A stretch of DNA of 64,000 bases from Ailanthus altissimus (lineage: Eukaryota > Streptophyta > Magnoliopsida > Sapindales > Simaroubaceae): the NCBI GenBank assembly GCA_946807835.1, contig OX327702.1, forward strand, positions 4,960,001 to 5,024,000, read 5' to 3'. The notes under the pieces are model-generated. The model was given only the letters and a program-made list of their open reading frames with translations. It was not told the origin of the DNA and did not search any database. Shown here piece after piece: positions 1 through 12,052 of this stretch. Made by a program: the position numbers and the translations under genes. Position 1 is the first letter of the stretch. Each line of letters starts with the position of its first letter.

Positions 1-277
1 CTATCCTTCCGAGAGTCGTTTTAAGAAGCTGGCCGACCAACCCACCCACCCTCAAACAATAACTATTTTAATTTTTCTGAAATTCCTTTAATCCTCGATC
101 CTCCTGGCCACGAAGGCAAATCCTCTCACCAACTTTTTATTTTTATTTTTATTTGCTATATTTGAATGCTTCATTTAAAGAGTTTCATGTATAAAAAAAA
201 TTATTTTTCTTGACATTTTCTACATTAAACCTCCTGCGACTACTATTTGTTCTCTCTCTTCTTAAAGCTCTTGTATC
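1..277 (+). promoter_or_regulatory. Upstream region and 5' UTR of the PHT4-type gene
   Basis: AT-rich sequence upstream of the first ATG. A pyrimidine-rich stretch at about 240-266 (TTTGTTCTCTCTCTTCTTAA) is typical of a plant 5' leader. I see no unambiguous TATA box at a defined distance from a start site. No other gene is seen here. Confidence 0.4.
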
Positions 278-3200
278 ATGGCGGCTAAATCTCAGCTGCA
301 TTCAGCAAACCCATTTTGTTTCGTAAGCTCTCAGTCGAATTTACTCAAGTTCAGAAGAACCCAGTTGGGTTTCAAGCCTAGAAACTCCCCCACAGAGCCA
401 ATCAAATGGGGAGAGAACTTGCCATTTTCCAGCAAATTAGGAGGAGGAAGGAGAAAGCTGGAGATGAACAAGAGGAAGACGCAGCAGCTGCAACAGCAGA
501 ACAAAGGAAGCGTTGTAAAGTGCACAGCAGAGAGAATAGAGAGAGGGGTTTTAATGGCCGGAGAAACCAATGAAGTTAAGGTGGCGGAGAGATATAAGGT
601 GGTGGCTTTGCTAGCATGCGTCATGTGTTTGTGTAATGCTGATAGAGTTGTCATGTCCGTTGCCGTTGTTCCTCTCGCCGCTAAATTTGGCTGGTCCAGC
701 TCTTTCCTCGGCGTCGTTCAGGTACTTTAAGCTTCCTGTTTCTGTTTTTTTTTTTTTAAATCTCTTTGATGCTTTTTCATTATATAAAGAAAAATTTAGT
801 TTGGATTCTTGGAATGTATTTTCCCGGAAAAAAATACCCGCGTTTTGGAATTAAATGATATAATAGAATGAGTGAGACATGGGATAATATCTACACGTTT
901 ACTTTATCTCTGGAACAGAGCAAGTAAGATTTTCTTTCTTTGTCGTGTGAAATCAAAGTTGTGTGGTTGGTGAGAAAATGAGAGGCATTGTTATTCTATT
1001 TTATAACTATTTTGATTTAAAAAAGCATTCAAAAGTCATGTTCACGAGACACCTCTGTACGTAGCAACTACAGATTCCACCTACAACAATCGAGTCTTCA
1101 AAATTCCGACGCCACAGTCAGTGTCAAATGGAGCTTCTTTGTTAAAATGTAATTGTAACAAAGTGGTACAAGTGATTTGGCGAAAATGGCTCTTACCAAA
1201 TCCCGATGGGCGATGACTTTAAAGTCCTCAAAGGATCGGGCCAGATGTACCTCTTCTTGAAAGCCAAAAAAGAAATTTAATGCGACTTCTGAAAACGAGA
1301 GGTGAGAAAGGCAAAACCAAAAACGGAAAAAAAGAAGTAGCCAAAAAACAATGGACCCACATGACGTGGACAAATGTGAGATCAACTGGGCCCCACGTGG
1401 GACCTCCTTTTTTGCAGCTGGTACTCATCTGTTGGGACTCGGCTGGTTGGTTGAGTGTTGGAGTGGAGCCCAACCTCTCGGCCGTGTGTTAATAAAGCTG
1501 GCAACTTGTCAAAAAATTTCGAGCTGGTTTTTGAATTCTCTTTTTCTTCTTTCTAATTGTTTTAAGTAAAATTTTAAAGTGAAGGTAAATTGCAGTTAAT
1601 GTAAGATGCAAGTTAGAATTCACCAAGCTATGTACATACATAACAATGCTAATAAAAGTAAAATGTTGATGGTGTGCTTCTACAGTCATCATTTCTGTGG
1701 GGATACATATTCTCATCTGTGATAGGAGGAGCTTTGGTAGATAAATATGGTGGAAAGAAAGTGCTGGCTTGGGGTGTGGCCTTGTGGTCTTTGTCTACAC
1801 TCCTTACTCCATGGGCCGCCGGCCACTCCACAGCCAGCCTCCTAGCAGTTCGCGCCTTTTTTGGACTGGCCGAAGGTGTTGCTATGCCATCCATGACCAC
1901 CCTCTCATCAAGGTAATGTCGCCTTAAACGTCTCAAAATGTTGTTTGACATTTAATTTCAAAGGTTGTTCCAATACATTGGATACGGTTGAGAGTTTCCT
2001 GAACATTTATCCTAAATGCACAAGTTAACAAGGCCTTTTAATGATATCAAATTATCAATCTTCATGTCGTGTTGAGCTTTAATTGCATAGTTAGCATTGT
2101 ACTACACTTTTTTGTTCAGTTATATTGTTTAGATGAGTAACCAAACTGAATTAACTACCATTTTCCATTTGATATGACCTTGCTTGTCAAAGTAGGAGAA
2201 TGAGTTAAATTGTTCACAATAGGACAAGCTGATTTTTGACTTAATAAAGTTATGTTGTGTGTAATTTTTAATTAGGTGGTTTCCAAGCCATGAACGAGCA
2301 AGTGCAATTGGAATCTGCATGGCTGGATTTCATCTTGGCAATGTTGTAGGCTTACTTCTTACTCCAATTATGTTGTCAACACTTGGGATTTCTGGTCCTT
2401 TCATTCTCTTTTCGACTCTTGGGCTGCTATGGTTGACAACATGGGCATCTGCAGTCACTAACGATCCTCGGGACAGCCCTTTTATTAGTAAATCAGAGCT
2501 GCGATCAATCCAAGAAGGAAAATCAGATTCTCTATTGAACAAAGGGAACCGTCCACCTCTGCGACTCCTATTATCAAAATTGCCAAGCTGGGCAGTTATG
2601 CTCGCTAATGTAACAAACAATTGGGTGAGTTTGCTTTACCATGAATTCTCACTTGCTTTGGTAAATGCTTTTAAGTCTGCATTGACAATTTTGAACTTGC
2701 TGCAATTCACAGGGATACTTTGTGCTTCTATCATGGATGCCTATATATTTCAGAACTGTAAGTCACTATTTTCTCAATACTATTAATTTTCTGTCCTCTA
2801 TATGATTTAGCTAATAATTGTCCTCCATGTGAAAAGTTCATGCATAACACTTTCTTCTAGAAATCTATACTCGTGTATTTGATGACTTGTCTGTTAACTT
2901 TTCCATCTTTCGAAATATATAGGTGTTTAATGTGAATCTGAAGCAAGCAGCTTGGTTTAGTGCCGTACCATGGGGGACAATGGCAGTTTGTGGCTACATT
3001 GCTGGCAAAGCTTCGGATTCCTTAATCAAGGCAGGATACTCTTTGACCTTAGTTCGGAAGATAATGCAGGTAACTCCTCTATCTAGCTCGCAATAAGAAG
3101 AATAAATATAATGATAAGATGAACTTCAGAGTGAATTATATAGCATGATACAGGTATTGAAAAGAATTCAGTGCCCTCCATTCTGTGATATTAGGAATGC

Positions 3201-3881
3201 AACACAAGAAACTAAAAATGCAATCATGACAGTAAATTCTCCGTCACTAAGTCTTAGTGGGTTGAATGGGGCTTGTTATCAATTATTTATAAAAAAATCG
3301 GTCTAAAGGGACTCCAAAAGTGAATGGAAACTTGCATCTAAGTCTTCTGGTTCGCTATTATTCATAACTTTACTAAAAATTTGGAAAAATCTTTGCAACA
3401 ATCAGACAATGATACATAATCATGAATTTTAACAGTCCATAGGTTTCATTGGACCCGGGCTGTCATTGCTCTGCCTGAATTATGCAAAGTCGCCAACAGT
3501 TGCCGCTGTATTAATCACTGCTGCACTGAGCTTTAGCTCTTTCAGCCAAGCTGGATTTCTGCTCAATATTCAAGTAAGTTTCACAACTCAGCCATGGAAA
3601 ACTACTTAACCACATTACTTTAATAATCAAAATAATTTTTCATCCAATTTAATAAACTTTCGTGGTTCTTTAATCAGGAAATAGCTCCTGAGTGTGCGGG
3701 ATTTCTCCATGGTATTGCAAATTCAGCAGGAACACTAGCTGCAATTATCAGCACAATAGGAGCTGGTTATTTTGTGCAGTGGCTGGGATCATTTCAAGCA
3801 TTCCTCTCCGTCACTTCAGGGCTCTATTTTGTTACGACCATCTTTTGGAACCTTTATGCTACCGGAGAACGAGTCTTCTAG
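278..3881 (+). CDS. PHT4: PHT4-family plastid anion/phosphate transporter (MFS), 7 exons
   Basis: The spliced reading frame is 517 residues. Exons: 278-721, 1686-1912, 2276-2624, 2713-2757, 2923-3069, 3436-3573 and 3678-3881 (TAG). Every junction is GT-AG and keeps the frame. The first ~90 residues are rich in Ser, Arg and Lys and poor in acidic residues, as expected of a chloroplast transit peptide. Transporter helices follow from about residue 105 (KVVALLACVMCLCNADRVVM). MFS signatures include GGALVDKYGGKK between helices 2 and 3, then RAFFGLAEGVAMPS and SRWFPSHERASAIG. The family (plant PHT4/ANTR, SLC17-like) carries inorganic phosphate or organic anions across plastid membranes. Length and N-terminus fit the chloroplast members; 'probable anion transporter 6' (PHT4;5) is my best guess, but the paralogue is not proven. 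The gene looks intact. Its 964-bp first intron holds G-box-like sequence. Confidence 0.9.
722..1685 (+). other. Intron 1 of the PHT4-type gene, with a palindromic G-box
   Basis: The longest intron of the gene. At about 1388-1402 it contains CCCCACGTGGGACC, with a CACGTG core, and slightly upstream a CATGACGTGGAC motif. Both are ACGT-core sites of the kind bound by bZIP and bHLH factors. Their regulatory role is inference from motif content only. Confidence 0.35.
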
Positions 3882-5200
3882 ATTGATAATATAAATAATA
3901 TAAATTTTCTCTAGTCACAGATCAGTTGATTCGAGTGTTTAAAACTTTGAGTTTTATATCTTAGGCGTGAATATGGTTTTTGATGGAAGAAAATTTTCAT
4001 CATGTATAGTTTATGACTTCATTCTTTGTTAATTAACTGTGCACAGGCAAAATTTTTCCCCTTTTTTATGAGTAAAATGTTTTTTTTTGGGTGCACAATC
4101 CAGTTATATCCTTCATAATGTCACTGTAATACAAAATCTAGTAGATGTTGGATAGTGTATGAAATTATAATATTAGGTAATACATAATACATATGATTTT
4201 AGAATAGTATTACACTTATAAGTTATATCTTAATTGATATGTCACTATTTGTTAAATAATTGTTGACTTTTTATTTTTTATTAATGTGGTAATTATACAA
4301 TACTAATTAATAATGTATACATCAAATGTCATATCAATTAAAATATAAATTTTGTATTTCAAGTATGTAAATATAATATTACTATTTATTTTGTATAAGA
4401 TTAACAATAATATTATTCTTATATAGTTAAAATATAAAATTTGTATTCCAACTAATGTTCAATAGATGTTCGCCAATGTTTTCTTTTGATGCACAATCTA
4501 GTTATATCCTTCAAAATGTCACTATACGAAGGTAACTAGTAGGTGTGAGATATTGTATAAAATTATAATAGTAAATAATACATATGCTTTGAAATATTGT
4601 TACACTTATATAATTTAGATATAAATTTTATATTTTAATTGATGTGGCACTAATTAGTGGCTATCACTTATTAAGTATTTATTAATTTTTTATTTTTATT
4701 AATGTGATAATTATATAATACTAATCAATAATATACATATCAAATACTATATCTTGAGATATAAACTTTGTATTCAAATTATGTAAATATAGTATTATTG
4801 TTTGTTTTTGCATAAAATTAATAGTACTAATATACTTATGTAATTGAAATACAAAGTTTGTATTTTAACTTATTTTAAATAATGCTTAAGATCCTATTAT
4901 GTGTAGTACAATTTTTATCAATAGATTATTAACAAATTATGGGATAACAATATTTAAGTCTTGGGAAGGAATCCATTGATTTCTATTGAAAAATAAACTT
5001 ACACATCATATGATAAGTAATTTTTGAGGAAAGATCAATTCCATAAAAGAGGAATTGGATAAAAAAAATTTTATATGGTAAGTGTTGAAATATATATAGT
5101 ATTTTGTATATATTTATAGTTAATATCATAGAAGAGAAAATAGATTGATAACATTTTAAATTGTACACATAGTTTTACTTATATAATGGTGTATTTTTTT
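3882..5200. other. AT-rich intergenic region after the PHT4-type gene
   Basis: The 3' UTR of the transporter is followed by very AT-rich sequence with no credible gene. It holds the 396-bp tandem duplication listed separately. A probable copia LTR end begins near 5180. Confidence 0.6.
4082..4875. repeat. Two-copy tandem duplication, about 396 bp per unit
   Basis: The motif GCACAATC(C/T)AGTTATATCC begins each unit near 4093 and again near 4489. The following ~380 bp of the two units stay alignable by eye, including shared tracts such as TTTTTATTAATGTG(G/A)TAATTAT and TATGTAAATATA. The units have diverged by many substitutions and small indels, so the duplication is old. No coding potential is seen. 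Confidence 0.7.
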
Positions 5201-5580
5201 CATTATCAATACACAAGAATTCTTCTTTTTCTATTTCTTCACTTGGTATTAGTGTCATTATGCTCTCTTCATCTATAATTTTTCTGGTGAAGTCGCCTGA
5301 TCTTTTTTCGGTTACCGTGCTTTCTTCATTTTTTCGGTGGTCGTGTCTTCAGCTTTGAGATCACCAGTAACTTATTAGTGAAACCCTAAGAAGACGGGCG
5401 TTGAAACCCCGCTACACGTAATTTCTCGGAGTCTGCATAGAGACCAACTCGTGTGCAGTTCTAGTCACCAACACGGTGGGCTTGGTAAGTTAGAACAGTA
5501 GCCCGATATCCAACACGCGATTAACTCTTAATCCCCAAAATAGTTGGGTGTGTGTTTAAATCATTTTCTTCAAAAGAATA
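5180..5580 (+). mobile_element. Remnant of a copia LTR end, primer site and leader
   Basis: A TATATAATGG motif near 5179 is followed by an LTR-like tail ending TTTCTTCA near 5240. Then comes TTGGTATTAGTGTCAT, a decayed form of the TGGTATCAGAGC primer site for initiator tRNA-Met. The next ~300 bp (5260-5560) are more GC-balanced than their surroundings, as in a copia leader. No gag frame survives. RNase H sequence in the same orientation resumes at 7311. Confidence 0.35.
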
Positions 5581-5585
5581 AAAAA

Positions 5586-7310
5586 TGAAGAGTTTAAAGT
5601 AATCTACCATTACTTCGATTGGATCCATAAAAAAAAAGAAACAATTTCATTTTTTACTATTTTTTTTCTTTCTTTTCTTTCTCCATTTCTTCTCCACCTC
5701 TCGGCCAACACACCCACCAAAACACATCTCTCTCTATTTATATATATATAAAATAAAATAAAATAATAATAATAATAATATAATGGGTGCCAACTATTTG
5801 GCACCCAAATATAATAATAATATATATAATATTATATAATAAAATATAATATAATAATGAGAGAATAATTTTTTAACAATTAAGTAATCATAGTGTGAAA
5901 TGATCATTTTGCCCCTCATGAATAGTTACCAAGTCTACCTCTTAGTGGGTCCCATCAAATCTCACATTTGGGTAAGCTCAACTAAGGGTCCACAATGCGC
6001 TACGTGTCATTATACAATTAGCAAATAATAATTATTAACTAATTGTTGTATTTAGCACTTAAATACAGATACGCACGCATTCTCGTAGTAGTGCTGAATA
6101 TTGCTGGATTAAATAATTTAATCCGACATGTTGCCCCAGTGTACAATGAGTACACTCTATATCGCGGGACTCCTTAGGTCCTACACCCGATTCGTCAAAT
6201 GAAACTATTTCATGAGTCCGTGAGCAATGCCCCACGCATACGTCACGGATATGCAAATCAGCGTGTTGAACTATGCAAGATGAGGTTACAACGCATACGT
6301 ATAGTCCTTCTGTCATGATATCCTAGATGTGCTGGGGATATAGATTATCACCGTCAAATCCCCTAGTGCTCATTCATATCTTATCTCCAGACTTGTATTT
6401 CACTGAACAATATGTGCAAACTCTTTTGCCATATTGTTCCACCTTGGCGGAACTCTTTCCCGGGATGATTGCTTGTGGCCACAAGACTTTTCGAGATACA
6501 GTCTCGAAGCATCTGGATATCTAACTCCATATGGGATCTAACGGATCCTATATCTGTACATACCGGACTTCATAAGCATCGGACCATACCCAGCGACACC
6601 CAGCAGTCACACCATGAAAGGTCTGTGACATACGTAGAGCCAAAGTATAGTGGATCACTTACAAGCCCACTGTGGCACTCAGATCAAAGGACCACGTATA
6701 CTACTCAACTCGAGAGGACCTTCTGTTGACGACTTACATAAGGTGTCTATCGGAGGCCTTCGTGAGTCTGTCCCATATCTAGTCCTAACTAGATACCCAT
6801 ATGTCAATACGAGCTCCAAACTCACAGTCGGCTAGGAATGACCATCTATACCCTACATGTACGATATATGCTGATCTATATATAAAAGTATCCACCGACA
6901 GACCTGCATCGGCAGAAATAGATCAGGGACAATTATTTGAGAACGTACTTGTGCAACTAGCATTTCTTGGCACCCGATCAACTCTTGCAACTATGTAGTT
7001 ACTAGTATATTTTCAGGTCTATGTCCCATCACAGATAAGGCTCCAACTTTTAGATTTGCTGAGTATTATAACCAGCTAACACTTAATTGTGCTCACATTT
7101 AGCATTTATATCTCTCAGCGTAGCTAACCATAAGTCCTTATCTAAACTCCTTGAGATCTGATCTGAACTTCTTCAGAACTACAATATCTGTAACATTAGA
7201 TTACATAATACTATATAAATGGGTATTAGTGATTTAATGGGAATGTACACTTGTATAAATATACAAGTATATGTACATTCAGAGATGGTACGTAAACACC
7301 GACCCTAACA
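5586..7310 (-). mobile_element. Probable solo LTR (minus orientation), 1.7 kb
   Basis: On the - strand the segment begins TGTTAGGGTCGGTG at 7310 and ends TTTAAACTCTTCA at 5586, the TG...CA form of an LTR. A - strand TATA box (TATATAAATAGAGA) lies at about 5735-5748 near the - strand 3' end, as expected for the U3/R boundary. It ends exactly inside a copia RNase H reading frame (7311). The flanks are AAAAA (5581-5585) and AAGAG (7311-7315), only a weak target-site match. It also contains a 10-bp perfect hairpin at 5784-5807. Confidence 0.45.
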
Positions 7311-7800
7311 AAGAGTGCATCAGGAAAAGGTTTGCTATATGAGAATAAATGTCACATAAAGGTAGTTGGATATTCAGATGTTGATTGGGCAGGTTCTCCA
7401 TCAGATAGACGTTCTACTACTGGGTATTGTGTTTTTGTTGGAGAAAACCTTGTTCATGTTAAAGTAAGAAGCAAGAAGTTGTTGCTAGGTCAACCGTAGA
7501 AGTAGAATATCGTGTCATGGCCTTAGCTGCATGTGAGTTTATATAGTTGAAACATTTGATCTAAGAATTAAAATTTGCAGACATATCACAAATGCAGTTA
7601 CTTTGTGATAATCAAGCTGCACTTCACATTTCATCAAACCCAGTATTTCATGAAATGATTAAGCATATAGAAATTGATTGTCACTTTGTTTGAGAGAAGG
7701 TTTTGTCTGGTTGTATTTTCACTAATCATATTTGCTCAAACGACCAACTAATAGCTTTAGAGGAAATGTCTTTCAAACAGTTACTGACAAGATATTTTTT
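7311..7800 (+). pseudogene. Copia RNase H fragment, degenerate
   Basis: Conceptual translation shows the copia RNase H/C-terminal block: GYSDVDWAGSPSDRRSTTGY, then [20 protein letters not shown] and [10 protein letters not shown]. Stops and frame changes interrupt it. The 5' end stops abruptly at 7310/7311, where the probable solo LTR joins. The upstream reverse transcriptase is absent from the window. Confidence 0.8.
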
Positions 7801-7959
7801 TCTAAATTTCATAAATTTCTTCAAAGGGAGCTCAATTATAGAAGACTATAGTAAAGTATGATATGGTTGAGAAGAACAAAAATTTGTACATTATCTTGCG
7901 GGTGATTTTCAGTATTATAGAAAACTTTTATGAATTAAGAAGTTCGTTCAAGAGTACAC

Positions 7960-8640
7960 CATGCAAAGATGTTATTTTCAAATGAAAACTTACATTCTAG
8001 CTTCATACATTGTGCTGGTAGTTATGACAAGTTTTAGGCAAGTTTTGAAAAAACTTTTAACGCGCTCCAACATTTTCAAGTTTATGTGCTTGCAAAGAAG
8101 TGGTTATTATTATTATTAATTTTTAAATGTAAACTTATATTTTAGTTTCACACACCATGTTGATAGTTATACGAGTTTTAAGTAAGTTAAAAAAAAAATT
8201 ACGTGCATGTTTACGCACCAAAAGAGGTTATTTTCGACCTAAATCTATTTCTTTCTCTACACACCATGGTGGTAGTTATGACAAGTTTTTTAGGTAAAAA
8301 AAAGTTTTACAATATAAAAGTTTAAGTAAGTTTACGTGCATGCAAAGAGATTTTTTTTTTCTATATTAACTTACATGCCGACTTCATGCACCATGCTTGT
8401 AGTTGTGGTGAGTTTTAGACAATTTTTTTTATAAAAAAATATTTTTTACATATTCAAAAAGTTCATGCAAATTTACGTGAGTATAAAGATTTCATTATGT
8501 TTTTTAATGCAAACTTAACTTGGCTCCACACACATAATATTGATAGTTATGACGAGTTTTAGGCAATTTTTGGAAAAATATTTTGTGCACTCTAAAATTT
8601 TTTGCAAGTTTTTATGTGCATACAAAGAAGTCATTGTTAG
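7960..8640. repeat. Degenerate minisatellite, five units of 110-145 bp
   Basis: The core (T/C)T(G/T)(A/G)TAGTTATGACAAGTTTTAGG recurs near 8017, 8162, 8272, 8399 and 8542. Each copy follows a CACCATG-like segment and precedes an ACGTGCATGCAAAGA-like segment. Unit lengths differ because of poly(A) and poly(T) expansions. It follows directly on the copia RNase H remnant and may be the 3' noncoding part of that element. Confidence 0.65.
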
Positions 8641-9800
8641 AAAAATAAATGAATAAGAATACATTTTCTTTTTTGAAAAGTTAGCTTTCTTTTTTTTTTT
8701 TAAAAGAAAAAAAATAAATTTATTCCAATTTTAAACTTTTGACAAATAAAATTTATATGCCTTGTGGAACAATATTTTATAATTTTTATGACTTCTTGAA
8801 GTTTGGATTTGAAAAGTTAAAATAATATATATATATATATAATTGAATTATTTTACTTAGATTTTGATATCAAAATTTTTATTATTTTATTAGAGTGTGA
8901 AAATAGTGTTGCAATTTTGTTACATTGAAAATGATTAGTAATGCATTTTTTCTTTACGAATTTTTGAAAATTAAAAATTTGAAAATGCTAAAAATTACCT
9001 TTTGTTTTTGGTGCAAAATGTTCATGTTCCAAAATATTTTGATTAGTCTAGACTTATAAAAAAATTACAAAAATTTTGTACACACGTTCTAGTTAATGTT
9101 TGTTGCGGATATCAAGTTATACACTTTAGTTTGACACTCCTATAATATCAACTAAGCAACAACCTTAATACCCTTTTTACTCTATGCTCAGCGAAAAATC
9201 ATAATTCACACCATAAGTAAGAACACATAAGATCAACACACCAATAAAAATAAAAATAAAAAATTAATCAACAAGACACAAGATATACGTGGTTTGATCC
9301 AAAATTGCCTACGTCCATAGAGGATTCATGATCCAACTTCTTATGATATAGATCACTAAGTATCTTCTTACATCATCAATGATCTCACAAGACCCCTTAG
9401 TATCTCTCGCAGAGACCTCTAAGTATCTACCATTGATTACCATGACTTTCCAAGACCTCTTAGTATCTTCTCATAAGAGATTTTTATAAAGAATATAAGA
9501 ATAGACCGAGCATCTAAGCCAAAAATATATATGATGTTTCTTTTGTTCACTAAAAAATCAAAAGAAAACACTCCCCAAAGGTTACACCCTAGTGCGTGGT
9601 AGACTTAGTGCCTATCTAATTCATTTATTATTTCTTATAGTTACATCTTGAAACTTTAGAAGCTTATCTTTCTCTTGTATTTAGAAGGGTTTATATAGTG
9701 AATAAAACACTCTTATCTAGTTAGAATAAGAGTCCTTATTTGTAGAAGTCCTAATTTCACTTAAAGAAATCAATTAAGCTAAAACAATAAATACCCTAGA
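8641..9800. other. AT-rich noncoding region, possible LTR debris
   Basis: No coding potential. The stretch at about 9200-9500 (ATATACGTGGTTTGATCC and repeated phrases of the form AAGTATCT...AAGACC...CTTAGTATCT) resembles the U5/R part of plant retrotransposon LTRs. I could not define its ends. Confidence 0.35.
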
Positions 9801-9808
9801 GTTACCGC

Positions 9809-9953
9809 GTGAATAGTACCCACTGTGAATAGTACTCCATGAACATTATCCATCGTGAACAATACTCTATGAACATTATCCGTCGTGAACAGTACCATCA
9901 CTGTGCACAATAGTGCTCGTTGTGAATAGTATCACTGCATGAACAGTGCCCAT
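9809..9953. repeat. GTGAACAGTA-type short-motif array
   Basis: A motif of the form (G/A)TGAA(C/T)A(G/A)TA(C/G)(C/T) occurs about nine times within 145 bp, for example GTGAATAGTACC, GTGAACAATACT and GTGAACAGTACC. It is a degenerate minisatellite, and such motifs are common in plant LTR U3 regions. Confidence 0.55.
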
Positions 9954-9959
9954 TCTTTT

Positions 9960-10746
9960 GACTTTCTGTTTTACTTCTCCCTTGTACACCAAATACGTAC
10001 TTGACTTCATAATGACTCTGCTCTTGGTATTCATCTTAGTTCTTGTCTATACAAGATTGTTAAATCACCAATTTCCAACAATGCTCATTGTATTTCGCCA
10101 ATCATCAATTTTTAATTTCATATTTTTTTAGATAAAAGAATTTTTATAGATTTGACAAAGCTAAATAAAAAAAATTTATTTTTAATAGATTTTAAAATGT
10201 TTCATGTCCAGTGTTTACAGACATAATCTTTATAAGACTTTATAATTTGAAGTTTTTGAAAATAGTGAAAGAGTAATCACAAAGATTTGGCTAAGGACGT
10301 GTTGATGTTTGGCAACATTGTGATTTAAAATATAATTAAATATTCTTAAAAGACATGAGATATGTAAGGTTCACAAAACCTTTAAGATTTTATTTATTAA
10401 GTAGAATTTGGAAAAAGGAGAAATGTGTGATATTCTAAAAGAGTACATTGGGGGATAAGCTTTATCATCGAGAGCAAAATAGTTTGGACCACCAGTTATA
10501 ATCATAGGCGAACCTCTTTAGGGGTTTAGGGGCCATGGCCTTTTTAGGCCCTTAAATTTTTTAAAATTTAACAATAGATTTTTTTTATAATCTTTATCTT
10601 TTAAATAAATATTTTTGTTATTTGATCTCTTCAAAATTTCAAAGTTCGTCACTAAAACTCTAATATAATTAAACTCTAATTTAATATAATTTTTAACTTT
10701 AACATTTAACCCTACCTCAATTTAAATTTTGGTTTCACTTCTGGTT
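9960..10746. other. Noncoding AT-rich sequence
   Basis: I see no gene. A GGGCCATGGCC-centred inverted sequence near 10528 with flanking AGGCCC/GGGTTT words suggests a transposon terminus. No partner terminus was found. Confidence 0.3.
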
Positions 10747-10996
10747 ACAGCCCTTAAATGACCGTTCAGTGATAAAAGAAATAATGATGCAGAGACAACC
10801 AAGGGGTTTGCCTTAAAGTAGCCGCCCTAGAAAAAGTGCATAATAGCTCACTGATCGAATGCTCTTATGCTGAAGATGAACGAGGGAGAAAATGGGGGGT
10901 TAAGCGATCTGTCAAAGCTATGGGACGTAAAATTGCATTGATAATGGAGCATACTGCCTTAAGGGAAAGCACTCACACGAGCGGTGGTGGACGAAG
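10747..10996 (+). pseudogene. Organellar (plastid-like) 23S rRNA fragment in nuclear DNA (NUPT), left part
   Basis: The sequence matches the part of bacterial/plastid 23S rRNA just after the GTPase-associated centre. Conserved words include CCTTAAATGACCGTTCAGTG (10752), ATAATAGCTCACTGATCGAA (10840), GAAGATGAACGAGG and GAGCGGTGGTGGACGAAG (10979-10996). Mismatches against what I recall of the plastid sequence are mostly C-to-T and G-to-A, the usual signature of methylation-driven decay in nuclear organelle inserts. It cannot fold into a functional rRNA. The match stops exactly where a copia LTR begins and resumes at 32906. A mitochondrial source is less likely but possible. Confidence 0.8.
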
Positions 10997-11547
10997 TGAT
11001 GTGATAAACCCTTCTCAATTTCAACAATAATAAACCCAAGATTTATCATTTTTATCCATAACATATGAGTTTTCTAGAGATTAGAATGCATACTTGAGCT
11101 TGAAGCTGTTAAAGATTTCCTTTATCCTCTTTGTTAGAAGCTTGGGTGGCCTTGTAGAATTTGTATTTTCTACAAAAGAGAAGATTCTATAAAAGAAGAG
11201 AAGAGAAAAAGGAGAGGACTACTCTTTATTCTATTGGTCAAAATGTGCGATCTTAATAAGTTAGTCCTATAACATATAAGATGAAAGTAAGGATCTCTTC
11301 TAACAAAAAACAATAATATCCATCCTATTATGAGTATCAATAGTCTATTAAATGGTTATATTTATCCTAAATATACTACTAGATATAGGTGTACCAAAAG
11401 GGACTTATTAATAATATGATGATTATTAACCAAATAAGTCTAACTAAAATATTCCAAATAATTTGACATTAGTCACATAATAATTTGGCTTTGTTTACTA
11501 ATAATAAAATTGATTTAGTTCATCGAAATAGAGAAAATAATCCAACA
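10997..11547 (-). repeat. 3' LTR of the nested copia element
   Basis: 551 bp, aligning over its full length with 32358-32905. Shared words include ACATGAGTTTTCTAGAGATT and AAGCTTGGGTGGCCTTG. On the - strand it starts TGTTGGATT. It is preceded by a purine-rich tract (- strand AAGTGGGAGAT, + strand 11548-11558), the usual copia arrangement. Confidence 0.85.
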
Positions 11548-12052
11548 ATCTCCCACTTGGATGGCATAAGTCATTCCACATAAATAAAGTCTATATCCAA
11601 ATCAATCCAAAAGTGACTTCAATAAAAGGATGTTCAATGTGAGCATAACACCCTAAACCAATAATATCCGAATTGTGATCATAGGCATCTAGTTACATAA
11701 GCACCGATAGGATGCTTTACATGTAACAAAATACTCATAAATATATGACATGATAGTAGTATACAAATATGATATGAAAATGACATAACAATGTGATCAA
11801 CATGTCCATTTTCATAAGGTCCTCGCATCTTACCAAAATGAGATAGAACTAAATGTCTCTAAGATGCTCTAGCATCTTGCTACATATCAGACTAAAACAA
11901 AAGGTCTCCAAGATGCTTTGCTTCCTTACATCCAAATGTGAGGCTAAATAAAAAGGAAGCACATTGAGACTGGTCAAAGACCTCAAATCACAATATCCTC
12001 ATAATATATGCCATATCCACAAAGGCGCACAATAACTAGAGTTTTTTCATTA
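11548..12052 (-). other. Copia 3' untranslated region and polypurine tract
   Basis: The PPT lies at 11548-11562 (+ strand ATCTCCCACTTGGATG). The rest is noncoding sequence between the RNase H end and the 3' LTR. No gene is seen. Confidence 0.6.

Noticed and set aside
1098..1570. Overlapping 70-95-codon frames on both strands
   Set aside because: They fall within intron 1 of the transporter gene and show no protein signature.
7960..8640. CRISPR-like spacing of repeats
   Set aside because: Units are degenerate, of unequal length and AT-rich, in a eukaryotic genome. It is a minisatellite, not a CRISPR array.
10836..11030. 64-codon frame at the 23S-like region
   Set aside because: It is a translation of rRNA-derived sequence running into a copia LTR, not a gene.
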